From positions 1,054,001-1,118,000 of the forward strand of contig CANKYK010000001.1 in assembly GCA_947488155.1 (NCBI GenBank): 64,000 nt of DNA, in the 5' to 3' direction. The notes beneath the pieces are model-generated. The model was not told the DNA's origin. It searched no databases and saw only the letters and a list, made by a program, of their open reading frames with translations. The DNA is from an uncultured Erythrobacter sp. GTDB taxonomy: Bacteria; Pseudomonadota; Alphaproteobacteria; Sphingomonadales; Sphingomonadaceae. A program made the translations under genes and the position numbers. Position 1 is the stretch's first letter; every line of letters starts with the position of its first letter. This document shows positions 45,863 to 54,516 of the stretch, piece by piece.

Positions 45863-46258
45863 ATGGCGATATTCGAGAACTACAAACCCGTCTTGGCCTT
45901 TGCCGCGATCGTTGTTGGCGGCGTGGCGATTTTTGGGAGCTCACTTTCCGCAGACACTAAGGGTTCAGCAAGAGATAACGAGCAAAGCGAGATTGGCTCG
46001 GACTTACCACCAATACCTGCGGACCAGCGAGCATCTAGCCCAGTACCAAACGAACAGCCGGTAATTGGGGATTTTGCCTCTGACGCAGAGCTAATCGATA
46101 ACGCCAACGGGTTTGATCCATCGCCTGCTCCCTCTCTTCAGGCGAGCGGCGCGGATGCATACACTCAGTCAAGCCCATCTGGGCCATCGAGCTCTAATGG
46201 CAACAGCGGCCCCGTTCGCATTGAAGAAGTTCAAAATATTCAAGAGATCACAGAGTAA
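45863..46258 (+). CDS. Short membrane-anchored hypothetical protein
   Basis: A 131-aa protein with one N-terminal membrane segment (YKPVLAFAAIVVGGVAIFGSS, about residues 7-27), followed by a low-complexity polar tail rich in Ser, Pro, Asn, Glu and Asp. There are no enzyme motifs. It begins 27 bases after mutS and could be co-transcribed with it. Probably a periplasm-facing tail; function unknown. Confidence 0.6.
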   Translation: MAIFENYKPVLAFAAIVVGGVAIFGSSLSADTKGSARDNEQSEIGSDLPPIPADQRASSPVPNEQPVIGDFASDAELIDNANGFDPSPAPSLQASGADAYTQSSPSGPSSSNGNSGPVRIEEVQNIQEITE

Positions 46259-46354
46259 CTCAGCAGCTATCTTGCGGCACAGTCTCCTGACTTGCCCAGC
46301 GAGCCAACACAGACTTAACCTTCGCTGATTTTGGCGACACTGCGTGACATCCAT

Positions 46355-47224
46355 TTATCGCGTCGGAACCGGCGCCTCGCCTGTATAATCATAAAAACCG
46401 CGTCCGGTTTTGCGGCCCAGCCAACCTGCCTCGACATATTTTACGAGCAGCGGCGCTGGGCGATACTTTGTATCGCGCGTCGTTTTGTAAAGCACCTTGA
46501 TGATATCAAGGCATGTATCAAGCCCAACGAAATCTGCGAGTTGCAAGGGTCCCATGGGATGGTTGAGACCTAGTCGACACCCTTTATCGATGTCTTCAAT
46601 ACCGGCAGTTGACTGGCCCAGGACAAACACAGCCTCATTAATCATGGGCAGCAGTATGCGGTTTACAACGAAGCCTGGCTCATCCTGGCTCAGCACCACT
46701 TCTTTGCCTAAACCTTCAGCAAATGCCGTGATTTGATCGGTTGTATCCTGTGAGGTCGCAAGCCCAGGGATAACCTCAATCAGACCCATCACCGGCACAG
46801 GATTGAAGAAATGCAACCCGATAAAACGCTCTGGATCGGGCGAATAATTCGCCATACGCGTTATCGGAATAGAGCTTGTATTGCTGGCCATGATCGCATC
46901 GCCAGCCAGAACTTTGCCAGCGCGCTCAAAGATAGCTTGCTTGATCGCCTCTTGCTCAGTCGCGGCCTCAATAATCAGCCCTGCTTCGGCCATAGGCGCG
47001 TAATCGCCAATTGGCGTGACCTTGGTGAGCACGGTTTCAGCAGCATCTGCTTCAATCTTTCCGCGCCCAACCAGTTTTACAAGGGCCTTTTCAATAGCGG
47101 CTTTACCAGCTTCAGCGCGAGCCAAATCCACGTCGGATAGCATAACCGGCATGCCATGCTGAGCAATGGTTTGAGCAATGCCAGTGCCCATCTGCCCGGC
47201 TCCAATAACCGCTATCGTCCGCAT
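46355..47224 (-). CDS. 3-hydroxyacyl-CoA (3-hydroxybutyryl-CoA) dehydrogenase
   Basis: NAD-dependent dehydrogenase (289 aa) for short-chain 3-hydroxyacyl-CoA. The Rossmann motif [18 protein letters not shown] opens the protein; catalytic and binding blocks are [36 protein letters not shown] (catalytic His) and [18 protein letters not shown]. The C-terminal domain ends with [12 protein letters not shown]. It matches the Hbd/PaaH type. It is a single gene on the minus strand, 60 bases from the adenosyltransferase gene start region. Confidence 0.94.
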   Translation of the reverse strand: MRTIAVIGAGQMGTGIAQTIAQHGMPVMLSDVDLARAEAGKAAIEKALVKLVGRGKIEADAAETVLTKVTPIGDYAPMAEAGLIIEAATEQEAIKQAIFERAGKVLAGDAIMASNTSSIPITRMANYSPDPERFIGLHFFNPVPVMGLIEVIPGLATSQDTTDQITAFAEGLGKEVVLSQDEPGFVVNRILLPMINEAVFVLGQSTAGIEDIDKGCRLGLNHPMGPLQLADFVGLDTCLDIIKVLYKTTRDTKYRPAPLLVKYVEAGWLGRKTGRGFYDYTGEAPVPTR

Positions 47225-47283
47225 GAAAAATCCCTTCGCAAGTGCAGCAAAGAGCGCGTGTTAGCGGTGCAAATCCCGCTTGG

Positions 47284-47859
47284 CTAGCGATTAGCTCCCG
47301 GCACCCATTTAACATCGGCGCGGCCATTGTCGTTGAGCACTCGGGCCAGCACGAACAAACAGTCGGACAGTCGGTTGATATAGGCAAGCGCTGATGGGTT
47401 CACAGCATCATGTTCTGATAGTCGGGTCATCGCCCGCTCAGCTGCACGAGCCGAAGCTCGGGCGACGTGAGTGCGCGCGGCTGCTTCGCTGCCACCGGGC
47501 AGCACGAAGCTGGTCAATGGTTCTAGCTCTTCATTGAGGCCGTCAATCTGATCCTCAAGCCAGGTCACTTGAGCAGGAACGATCCGAAGCACCATTTCCG
47601 ACGGCGTGAAATCACCGGCTTCGCTTGGAGTCGCGAGGTCAGCGCCGAGATCAAAAAGATCGTTCTGAGCCCGTGTAAGGAGTTGCTTATACGGCCCCTC
47701 AGCCAAATGGCATGCGGCAAGACCAATCGCGCTGTTCGTTTCATCCACGCGGCCAATGGCTGAAATTCGTGCCGAGTGCTTTGCCGCACGCGATCCATCG
47801 ACTAGACCGGTGGTGCCGTCATCCCCGGTGCGGGTGTAAATCTTGTTGAGTTTTACCAC
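47284..47859 (-). CDS. Cob(I)alamin adenosyltransferase, PduO type
   Basis: Makes adenosylcobalamin from cob(I)alamin and ATP. The 191-aa protein has the PduO N-terminal ATP-binding motif YTRTGDDGTTGLVDGSR near residue 8, GRVDETNSAIGLA near residue 37, and the conserved C-terminal block RASARAAERAMTRLSEHDAV followed by ALAYINRLSDCLFVLAR. The HIG1-type protein gene lies just upstream on the same strand (24 bases). It presumably serves a B12-dependent mutase outside the window. Confidence 0.94.
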   Translation of the reverse strand: MVKLNKIYTRTGDDGTTGLVDGSRAAKHSARISAIGRVDETNSAIGLAACHLAEGPYKQLLTRAQNDLFDLGADLATPSEAGDFTPSEMVLRIVPAQVTWLEDQIDGLNEELEPLTSFVLPGGSEAAARTHVARASARAAERAMTRLSEHDAVNPSALAYINRLSDCLFVLARVLNDNGRADVKWVPGANR

Positions 47860-47883
47860 GTCTCTTTGCGCCCCTGGGCCGGC

Positions 47884-48114
47884 CTACCGTGCCACAACCA
47901 AAATGATCGCCACGACCAGAATGGCCAGCGCCTGATATTTGATCCGTGCAAACATCGCTTTGTTTTGAAGCAATTGCATATCGGTGGCGGTCTCGCCCTC
48001 GCCCGTCTCCAGGTCGATCTTCGTCGTTTTAAGAAATGCGATAATACCGCGAACGAGCGACACAAGCACCAGAACGCTCAAGACGGCCAGAACAGCTATG
48101 AGAAAATATGTCAT
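47884..48114 (-). CDS. HIG1-domain twin-transmembrane protein
   Basis: A 76-aa protein with two hydrophobic helices (about residues 3-28 and 58-75) and a charged loop. The segment LQNKAMFARIKYQALAILVV carries the HIG1 signature, a basic motif followed by the second helix. Bacterial HIG1-like proteins are found in alphaproteobacteria next to the PduO-type gene; related mitochondrial proteins act on respiratory complexes. The role here is not known. It ends 24 bases before the adenosyltransferase start and begins nine bases after gluQ. Confidence 0.8.
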   Translation of the reverse strand: MTYFLIAVLAVLSVLVLVSLVRGIIAFLKTTKIDLETGEGETATDMQLLQNKAMFARIKYQALAILVVAIILVVAR

Positions 48115-48123
48115 GCGCAGTAT

Positions 48124-48957
48124 TTAGGCGCTTTCCAGTGAGATACCACCCGGCAAACGTTGCAACCGCAATTGCTCTGCCAGCAAGAGGCCGTCCGCGC
48201 CCTGCTCTCGCATGTCGGCCAGCGAAGACGAACCGCGCCGTTTTGCAAGCTTCTTGCCTTGCTCGTCGAGCAAGAGTTTATGATGATGCCAACGCGGCAC
48301 TGGCAGTTCGAGAAGCTCTTGCAAAAGACGGTGAATATGAGTCGATGAAAAGAGGTCAGAGCCGCGAGTGACCAAAGTCACTCCGTCTGCTGCGTCATCC
48401 AAAGTCGCAGCCAAGTGATAGCTGGCGGGTTCATCCTTGCGCATGATCACGACATCGCCGAAATCGCGCGGATCGACCATCACCGATCCGACATGTTCAT
48501 CCGTCCAGATCAATTCGCCGACGCCTGCCATTGCTTTGTTCAGATCGAGCCGCAGGCAATGCGGTTTCTCCAGATCGAGATCGTCTCGCCCCTTGCAAGT
48601 CCCGGGATAAAGGCCGCTTTGAATGCCAGCTGCCTGCTGCGCGCGCTGAATCTCTGATCGCGTGCATATACATGGATAGAGGAACCCTTCGTCCTTCAAT
48701 TTCTGCGCAGCAGCCCGATAGCTTTCAATCCGCTGTGACTGTGGGGTCACTTCCTGCCAATCGAGCCCAAGCCATTCGAGATCACGCCGGAATTCATCCA
48801 CCAGCTCTGTCCGCGACCGGGCACCGTCAATGTCCTCAATCCTCAGCAAAAATGTGCCTCCGGCTGCCTTAGCCAGATCATGCGCAATAATAGCCGAAAA
48901 GGCATGGCCAAGGTGCAAGTGACCGTTGGGGCTAGGGGCAAATCGTGTGACAATCAT
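48124..48957 (-). CDS. gluQ: Glutamyl-Q tRNA(Asp) synthetase
   Basis: Attaches glutamate to the queuosine base of tRNA-Asp. The real start is ATG 48957 (MIVTRFAPSPNGHLHLGHAF); an in-frame extension of 77 codons overlaps the divergent HNH gene and has no family match. At 277 aa it is the short, GltX-like catalytic core without the anticodon domain. The HIGH-type motif is HLHLGH, KMSKS-type site KLAKRRGSS, and zinc-ligand cysteines appear in LYPCICTRSEI and YPGTCKGR. Confidence 0.93.
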   Translation of the reverse strand: MIVTRFAPSPNGHLHLGHAFSAIIAHDLAKAAGGTFLLRIEDIDGARSRTELVDEFRRDLEWLGLDWQEVTPQSQRIESYRAAAQKLKDEGFLYPCICTRSEIQRAQQAAGIQSGLYPGTCKGRDDLDLEKPHCLRLDLNKAMAGVGELIWTDEHVGSVMVDPRDFGDVVIMRKDEPASYHLAATLDDAADGVTLVTRGSDLFSSTHIHRLLQELLELPVPRWHHHKLLLDEQGKKLAKRRGSSSLADMREQGADGLLLAEQLRLQRLPGGISLESA

Positions 48958-49090
48958 CGCAGCTTTCCACTGCCACAGTGGAGGAAGAAGCGCGATACCA
49001 CCCAAAATCCTTGTGGAAACCCAGCACGTCATGGGTTTGACTATTTCACGTGCCACGGCATTCTCATGGCAATCGGAAAGGATCACGAGT

Positions 49091-49711
49091 GTGTTCAAAG
49101 CCGAATTGATGGAGCGAGTGGCGCGGTTTCGCAGCGCCGACGAAGACCCGACATGCAATCCGTCGGCATGCCCCGCGCTCGTGCTCAACGCGGATTACAC
49201 CCCGCTGTCTTATTACCCTCTGAGTCTGTGGCCTTGGCAAACTGCGATCAAGGCGGTGTTTCTAGACCGGGTAGATATTGTCGCGAGCTATGACCGCGAG
49301 GTTCATTCCCCTTCGCTGGACATGAAGATTCCGAGTGTCATCGCACTTAGGCAATATGTTAAGCAAAGCGAGTTTCCCGCCTTCACACGGTTTAATCTGT
49401 TCCTGCGTGACCGATTTCAATGCCAATATTGCGGGCAAGGTCAGGGGCCTGGACAGAACCTGACCTTCGATCATGTCATCCCGCGCCGTCTGGGCGGTAA
49501 GACGACGTGGGAGAACATCACCACTGCTTGTGCACCGTGCAATATGAAGAAGGGCGGCCGCACACCGAAACAGGCGCATATGAGCCTGATGATGAAGCCA
49601 ATTCGGCCGACAAGCTGGCAATTGCAGCAATATGGCAAAATGTTCCCGCCCAACTATCTGCATGAGACATGGCGAGATTGGCTCTATTGGGACATCGAAC
49701 TGGAAGCTTAA
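49091..49711 (+). CDS. HNH endonuclease family protein
   Basis: A 206-aa HNH nuclease-type protein of a family widespread in alphaproteobacteria. The start is uncertain: GTG 49091 has GGAAAGGA seven bases upstream, while ATG 49109 is six codons later. The C-terminal HNH motif is complete: RFQCQYCGQ (Cys pair), LTFDHVIPRRLGGKTTWENI (DH and N) and TTACAPCNMKKG (second Cys pair). The N-terminal part (ALVLNADYTPLSYYPLSLWP) is the conserved region found with this HNH type. The role is unknown, perhaps a housekeeping nuclease; it is not an evident restriction enzyme as no methylase is near. Confidence 0.88.
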   Translation: MFKAELMERVARFRSADEDPTCNPSACPALVLNADYTPLSYYPLSLWPWQTAIKAVFLDRVDIVASYDREVHSPSLDMKIPSVIALRQYVKQSEFPAFTRFNLFLRDRFQCQYCGQGQGPGQNLTFDHVIPRRLGGKTTWENITTACAPCNMKKGGRTPKQAHMSLMMKPIRPTSWQLQQYGKMFPPNYLHETWRDWLYWDIELEA

Positions 49712-49733
49712 CGCCCGTTTTCTTGGCTTTGTT

Positions 49734-50150
49734 CTAACCTTCAATCACCCGAGTCTCCGGGTGATGTGCGTCGAGATGCTTGATAATGATGCGCAGATTC
49801 TTCGAGTTCGAGCGGTAGAGAAAGTCAGCTGCGTCCCCAACTACCGGCAACAAACCAATAGCGGTATCGAATGCGACGTTCACGCCCATACGCCAAAGCT
49901 TCCACTTTGGAATTTTAAGGTTGCGCGCTTCCCAAATAATATAGGCACCAAGAGCGGTGGTAACCAGATCACCGATAACCGGGATCAAACCAACAATCGC
50001 ATCCAGACCAATGGGCATATTGACGCCTGGCACGCGAAAAGTGCGCTCCAGAAGGTTTTCCATCGCGACCACGCGTTGCCGCACAGAACCGGGATCCGTG
50101 CCAGTTGGTAGGGCGAAATTTATCGCCTGTGGTCGTTCAGGCCCATCCAT
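49734..50150 (-). CDS. DUF4112 family membrane protein
   Basis: A 138-aa protein of the DUF4112 family, with two hydrophobic segments. The conserved part is GLDAIVGLIPVIGDLVTTALG followed by AFDTAIGLLPVVGDAADFLY, a duplicated glycine-rich membrane motif. The N-terminus is polar. The function is unknown. It is convergent with the HNH gene (22 bases apart) and lies upstream of nothing obvious on its strand. Confidence 0.85.
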   Translation of the reverse strand: MDGPERPQAINFALPTGTDPGSVRQRVVAMENLLERTFRVPGVNMPIGLDAIVGLIPVIGDLVTTALGAYIIWEARNLKIPKWKLWRMGVNVAFDTAIGLLPVVGDAADFLYRSNSKNLRIIIKHLDAHHPETRVIEG

Positions 50151-50168
50151 AGTGTCTCTCCTTACCCC

Positions 50169-51641
50169 CTAAATGGTGGGTTGAGAGAGCGGGAACAAGG
50201 GGTGCACGCCCCATTGGTTGGGCTGGTAGGCGTTAACAGTGCCCCGAACCAGGGACCAACGCACGGGCACACCAAGCGGAATAAACACCTCCTCCGCAAC
50301 CATTATCGCGTGCGCTTGCGCCAGCAACAACGCCTTTTCACGCGGGTCGCGCGCGGTCAGCGACTGCGCCACCAATTGGTCGGCTGCTTCGGAACATAGC
50401 CCAATTTCAAGCTCGCAATTGAATTGATTGAGATACCAACGGGGCGAGGAATAGCGCGCCAGCCGGTCTCTCAACTCCAGGTCAGCGCCCGTGCCAGGCT
50501 CCATCTTGATCAGCCGAAGGCCCACGGTCTCCCAATCTGCCGCCAATTGATTGAACAACAAATCACCGCCTAGCCCAGAGGGCAGCGCGACGCGCAAAAC
50601 GGCCTCTGCGCCGTTCTCGGTTTCCCAACTGGTAATCCGGCGAGATGCAACACTGCGGCGCTGAGCTAGTGTTAGGTCTTGCCACCGCTCATCACCGGTG
50701 GTGACAGGCTTAAGCAAATCCAACGGCACCACCCAGCTGGTCGATTGCCATCCACCCAGACTGAACGGCTCGATCAAAGCATCCCGATCAATCGCCATCG
50801 ACAGTGCTTCTCGCAAAGCGGGCGTTGCCAAGACGCCATCGTCATTGCGGATCGCAAACCCAAACAGGCCGGCCGCCGGATCGACCCGAATATTTCCGCG
50901 TGACAGCGGGCCCAGCTGCGCCAATGGGAAGCTGACCAACTGGCCATTTAGCAGAATATCAACATCGCCATTGGAGAACGCGGCCACTGCACGCTGTTCT
51001 GACATGGCGCGCACAAGGATCGGCCGAGCGTTTTCTTCCCAATCCTGGCGGGCGGGCAGGCCTCGCTCCTGAGGCGGCAAGGCATTCAAACGAGCAAGAA
51101 GCGGGGTCTCTTCATCGCTGGAGACGATCATCGGTCCCATCCCGCTGCCCTCGCGCACAAAGCCAAGCTCTGGCTGGGCCATGAGCCTGAGGAACTCAGG
51201 CATCGGACTGCTCAATCGTATTTCGATCACCCGACCGGTCATGGCCCGGACTTCAGTGATTTTTGCTAAATCGAGGCCGAGTGACGTACCCTCTAAGCGG
51301 CGCAGGAGATCGCGCAGTTGGAGTCTTATGCCCTGGGCTGTAATCGCCTCACCATCCGGCCAAGTCGCTTCTCGCAAACGAAAAATATAGCTCAACCCAT
51401 CGTCAGTGACGATCCAGCGTTCTGCAATTGCCGGGAGAATTTGACCGGATGGGTCGAGTGCAACCAAGCCTTCATGAGTCGATGCGCGCAAATGCTGAGC
51501 GGCAGGTGATAGGCGAACACCTTGCTGCAGCAGGCTCTTCGGCTCGCCAATGATCACCACTTTAACCGGCCCGTCGTCCGCCGAGGGACCACAGGCCAAA
51601 AGCGCCAAAAAGAAGGGGAAAAGCAGCAAGACTCGCATCAT
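50169..51641 (-). CDS. Peptide/solute-binding lipoprotein of ABC importer family 5
   Basis: Extracytoplasmic solute-binding protein (490 aa) of the SBP_bac_5 family, binding oligopeptides, nickel or similar. Lipoprotein signal MMRVLLLFPFFLALLAC with Cys near residue 17. The family features are seen in LRASTHEGLVALDPSGQILP, AERWIVTDDGLSYIFRL and REALSMAIDRDALIEPFSLG. No permease or ATPase gene is adjacent, so it is an orphan here. Its ligand is unknown. The ATG at 51641 or the next codon may be used. Confidence 0.88.
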   Translation of the reverse strand: MMRVLLLFPFFLALLACGPSADDGPVKVVIIGEPKSLLQQGVRLSPAAQHLRASTHEGLVALDPSGQILPAIAERWIVTDDGLSYIFRLREATWPDGEAITAQGIRLQLRDLLRRLEGTSLGLDLAKITEVRAMTGRVIEIRLSSPMPEFLRLMAQPELGFVREGSGMGPMIVSSDEETPLLARLNALPPQERGLPARQDWEENARPILVRAMSEQRAVAAFSNGDVDILLNGQLVSFPLAQLGPLSRGNIRVDPAAGLFGFAIRNDDGVLATPALREALSMAIDRDALIEPFSLGGWQSTSWVVPLDLLKPVTTGDERWQDLTLAQRRSVASRRITSWETENGAEAVLRVALPSGLGGDLLFNQLAADWETVGLRLIKMEPGTGADLELRDRLARYSSPRWYLNQFNCELEIGLCSEAADQLVAQSLTARDPREKALLLAQAHAIMVAEEVFIPLGVPVRWSLVRGTVNAYQPNQWGVHPLFPLSQPTI

Positions 51642-51698
51642 CCCCGCGAGCCTATCAGGTTGTTTCCCGTTGGTCAGCGTTGAAGCCGACGGAAATCC

Positions 51699-52076
51699 TC
51701 AGACCTTGCGAAAATCCCGTGGATCAGGAGCCGACGGCGCTTTACGCGTATGAGCAGTGCTCAAGCCCGCAGTGTCTGATTGATCGTCACCGTTGGCCGG
51801 CTTGCGTGCAGATTGGGAATCAATTTCCTCATCGAAGGCGATACCAAAACGGTCATCTTGAACCCAAGCGACAGTTCCCGTCACAGAGCCAATATTTTTC
51901 AGCTCAATGTCCAACCGATTGCCGGGTTGAACGCGCAAATTGCCTTCGCCCATCATGCCGCCATCGGACAAGTTGCGCACGCGTATACGGTGCGTGTCCC
52001 CTGCCTGCTCCACACGAATACCGGCGAGCAGAAAGAGACTGTCTCGCGACACGCTCCTAGTTTCAACACCAGTCAT
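51699..52076 (-). CDS. PilZ-domain protein
   Basis: A 125-aa protein with a PilZ-type domain, the common c-di-GMP sensor. The start at 52076 (MTGVETRSVSRDSLFLLAG) is chosen because upstream in-frame residues are noncoding in character. The core reads HRIRVRNLSDGGMMGEG, with the NLSxxG motif, then GSVTGTVAWVQDDRFGIAF. The usual RxxxR motif before the domain is only partly present (ETRSVSRDS), so c-di-GMP binding is uncertain. A Ser/Pro/Asp-rich tail follows. May link to flagellar control. Confidence 0.78.
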   Translation of the reverse strand: MTGVETRSVSRDSLFLLAGIRVEQAGDTHRIRVRNLSDGGMMGEGNLRVQPGNRLDIELKNIGSVTGTVAWVQDDRFGIAFDEEIDSQSARKPANGDDQSDTAGLSTAHTRKAPSAPDPRDFRKV

Positions 52077-52282
52077 TCTAAGAAGTCTCCTGTGCCCACC
52101 ACAAACAAAACTGCCATTCCATCGGCTCTTACGTCGCCACAATAGCGCGCAGAGCATTGTCTACTGTCTCGCGGGCTATGCCGCAGTGCCTAATGATTGT
52201 TTAACAGGCGCGCAGGAGCAGCCTTGAAAACGCACGCGTCCCAATCTGGCACTTGTTCCAAGCCGTTCGTTAGCCTGGCTGA

Positions 52283-52741
52283 TCAGTCGTCGCGGGAAAT
52301 TTTCTCTTTGCGCTCGTGCGCTTCTTGCGCCTCAACGGTCATGGTCGCGACAGGTCGGGCAATTAGTCGCTTCAATCCGATCGGATCGCCCGTTACTTCA
52401 CAATAGCCATATTCGCCCTCGTCGATCCGATGCAGAGCGGATTCAATCTTGGCCACTAGCTTGCGCTGACGGTCGCGAGTGCGCAGCTCAATGCCCCAAT
52501 CCGTCTCGCTAGATGCACGATCATTGAGATCAGCTTCTCGGATTGGGCCGTCTTGTAAAGACTGGAGTGTTTGATCAGCCGCATCGCGGATCGATCGTTT
52601 CCACTCAAGCAGCAGCATACGAAAATAGTTCTGCTGCTGCTCGTTCATATACTCTTCGTTATCGCTGGGCACGTAGCCCGGCTCGAGCATACTCTTCGCT
52701 TTTGCGAGAATATCAATATCGTCAGTCGACGCAGTGGCCAT
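52283..52741 (-). CDS. dksA: DksA/TraR-type transcription factor with degenerate zinc finger
   Basis: RNA polymerase secondary-channel protein that acts with ppGpp in the stringent response. The 152-aa length is close to DksA. The coiled coil (about residues 30-100) includes QQQNYFRMLLLEWKRSIRDA and a DxxDxA-type tip in ADLNDRASSETDW. The zinc-finger region GYCEVTGDPIGLKRLIARP keeps only the first of four cysteines; the others are replaced by Thr, Thr and Ala. Such Zn-independent forms are known in several proteobacteria. Promoter elements should lie in the 312-base gap to 53054. Confidence 0.92.
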   Translation of the reverse strand: MATASTDDIDILAKAKSMLEPGYVPSDNEEYMNEQQQNYFRMLLLEWKRSIRDAADQTLQSLQDGPIREADLNDRASSETDWGIELRTRDRQRKLVAKIESALHRIDEGEYGYCEVTGDPIGLKRLIARPVATMTVEAQEAHERKEKISRDD

Positions 52742-53053
52742 GTGGTCCTCTTACCCCAATCACTTTCGGCGAGACTGTCCAATTCGCTAAGCGCGGAATT
52801 TCCAAACGCTTGGCCGGCCCCCTAAGTCAACGCATTGAGCGCGCCTATAGGCTTGCAGTCTGAGACGCACAAGCGGCTTTCCCCACCCCAGTGTCATCAC
52901 GAGACGTAAAATACTGGATCTCACGCATTTCGTGCCGCTTGATCACAAAAATTAACGTCGTCGTTAACCAATTGTTGACCACGAGTAGCGAGGACATGGT
53001 TAAGCGAGCCAGCCGGGGGGTGTTGGTTTCGTGATTAACGGGGTAACCAAATT
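52742..53053. other. Divergent intergenic region with CtrA-like site
   Basis: Gap between dksA (minus) and the Sel1 gene (plus). The left two thirds would hold the dksA promoter. Near the right end four TTAA motifs cluster, including the CtrA-like site at 52964-52979. I see no gene or RNA in it. Confidence 0.4.
52964..52979 (+). promoter_or_regulatory. CtrA-like binding site upstream of the Sel1 gene
   Basis: TTAAC-N6-TTGAC at 52964-52979, one mismatch from the CtrA consensus TTAAC-N6-TTAAC, 75-90 bases before the Sel1 gene. Another TTAA occurs 12 bases upstream (52952) as part of the inverted repeat TTAACG-TCGT-CGTTAA, and two more nearer the start. Confidence 0.45.
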
Positions 53054-53383
53054 ATGGAACTTAAACCTATCACTGGCGGCGTAGCCACCGAACTGGACAC
53101 GGATCTAAACAATGGGATCCTTGCCGATTATCTGGCGGCGGCATCTCAAGGCGACATTTCAGCGCATTTTGATCTGGGTGTTTCCTTTTCAACCGGCAGC
53201 AATGGTGCTCAATGCGACCTTATTGAAGCCCACAAATGGTTTAATCTTGCCGCTGCGCAGGGTCATGAAGAGGCCGCATGGTGCCGCGCAGACATTTCTG
53301 ACGAAATGACCGCTCGCGAAATCGCAGAGGCTCAGCGTCGTGCGCGGCAATGGCTGTCAGAAACACGCCGCCAAGCTGCCTAG
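53054..53383 (+). CDS. Sel1-repeat small protein
   Basis: A 109-aa protein with one or two Sel1-like (TPR-type) repeats: ADYLAAASQGDISAHFDLGVSF and EAHKWFNLAAAQGHEEAAWC, typical of SLR protein-interaction modules. No signal peptide. It stands alone between divergent dksA and the convergent GNAT gene, which it overlaps by four bases at the stop. The upstream region carries a CtrA-like site, so it may be cell-cycle regulated. Its partners are unknown. Confidence 0.8.
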   Translation: MELKPITGGVATELDTDLNNGILADYLAAASQGDISAHFDLGVSFSTGSNGAQCDLIEAHKWFNLAAAQGHEEAAWCRADISDEMTAREIAEAQRRARQWLSETRRQAA

Positions 53384-54516
53384 TTTTGCTTGAAGGGCGT
53401 GCGCCTGTCCAACAGGACTTGATCGGTCGCCACGCCATCGCGCTCGCGCTCTAGGAAGTCCGCGACCGCGTCACGAAAACCAGGGTCGGCAATCCAATGC
53501 GCCGACCAAGTTTGCACTGGTTCATAACCACGGGCGAGCTTGTGGCCTCCTTGCGCACCGGCTTCAACCCGATCGAGACCGCGCTCGATCGCAATTTCGA
53601 TTGCTTGGTAATAACACAGCTCAAAGTGCAGGAAACGCACATCACGCGCGCATCCCCAATAGCGGCCATAAAGCGCATCCTGGCCGATGAAATTAAGCGC
53701 GCCTGCTATTGGCATCCCCTCGTCCAGTGCGAGGATCATGACCAGCTGGTCGCCCATCCGCTCCTGCAGCAGCGTAAATGCCTCGCGCGTTAGATAGGGC
53801 ACGCCCCATTTGCGCGCACCAGTGTCTTGATAGAACAGCCAGAAGGCATCCCAATGCTCTGGCTTTATGTCGTCTCCGGAAAGCCTAGAGATTTGCAGGC
53901 CTTTCTGCGCCGCTGCCCGCTCCTTGCGCAGGTTTTTGCGCTTGCGGGACGAGAGGGCATCCAGAAAATCATCAAAGGTGCTGTAGCCGCGATTGATCCA
54001 ATGGAACTGCAAATCGCTTCGCTTCAACCAGCCAGCATCCTCGAACAGCGGCAATTGCGCTTGATCGATGAAGGTCGCATGCGCTGAGGACAATCCATTT
54101 TGCTCGCACACCAATTCAGCGCCCTTGAGCAGATGCAGAGCCAATGAGGGATCGGACAACAGCAAGCGTGGCCCCGTCGCAGGGGTAAATGGCGAGGCAA
54201 TCTGAAGTTTTGGATAATAACGCCCGCCAGCGCGCTGATAGGCGTCGGCCCAGGAATGATCGAACACATATTCGCCCTGGCTGTGGCCTTTGGCATAGCT
54301 CGGCATGGCGGCGAGCAGTTTGCCATTCTCGTCAGTCATCGCGATTGGCACCGGATCCCAGCCGGTGCCGTCGCCCACGCTACCAGAATCCTCCATGGCG
54401 GTAAGGAATTCATGGCTGACAAAAGGATTTCCGCTGGGGTCAAGCGCGTTCCATTCAGCCACATCGAAAGAGCCAACGCTTGGCGCCAACCGCACGGTCA
54501 ACTCAGTATCGCTCAC
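53380..54516 (-). CDS. GNAT/FemAB-like acyltransferase (DUF482)
   Basis: A 378-aa protein of the DUF482 (COG3146) group, thought to be acetyl- or aminoacyl-transferases with a GNAT fold. Typical blocks are NPFVSHEFLTAMEDSGSV near residue 31, EYVFDHSWADAYQRAGGRYYPKL near residue 87, and RGLDRVEAGAQGGHKLARGY near the end. The substrate is unknown. Its start overlaps the GDPD stop by four bases, so it is the last gene of the five-gene minus-strand operon. Confidence 0.85.
   Translation of the reverse strand: MSDTELTVRLAPSVGSFDVAEWNALDPSGNPFVSHEFLTAMEDSGSVGDGTGWDPVPIAMTDENGKLLAAMPSYAKGHSQGEYVFDHSWADAYQRAGGRYYPKLQIASPFTPATGPRLLLSDPSLALHLLKGAELVCEQNGLSSAHATFIDQAQLPLFEDAGWLKRSDLQFHWINRGYSTFDDFLDALSSRKRKNLRKERAAAQKGLQISRLSGDDIKPEHWDAFWLFYQDTGARKWGVPYLTREAFTLLQERMGDQLVMILALDEGMPIAGALNFIGQDALYGRYWGCARDVRFLHFELCYYQAIEIAIERGLDRVEAGAQGGHKLARGYEPVQTWSAHWIADPGFRDAVADFLERERDGVATDQVLLDRRTPFKQN

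Noticed and set aside
49744..49765. Hairpin ATCACCCG-AGTCTC-CGGGTGAT between the HNH and DUF4112 genes as a terminator
   Set aside because: It lies inside the last codons of the DUF4112 gene and has no T tract on either strand; the dyad may still be incidental or regulatory.
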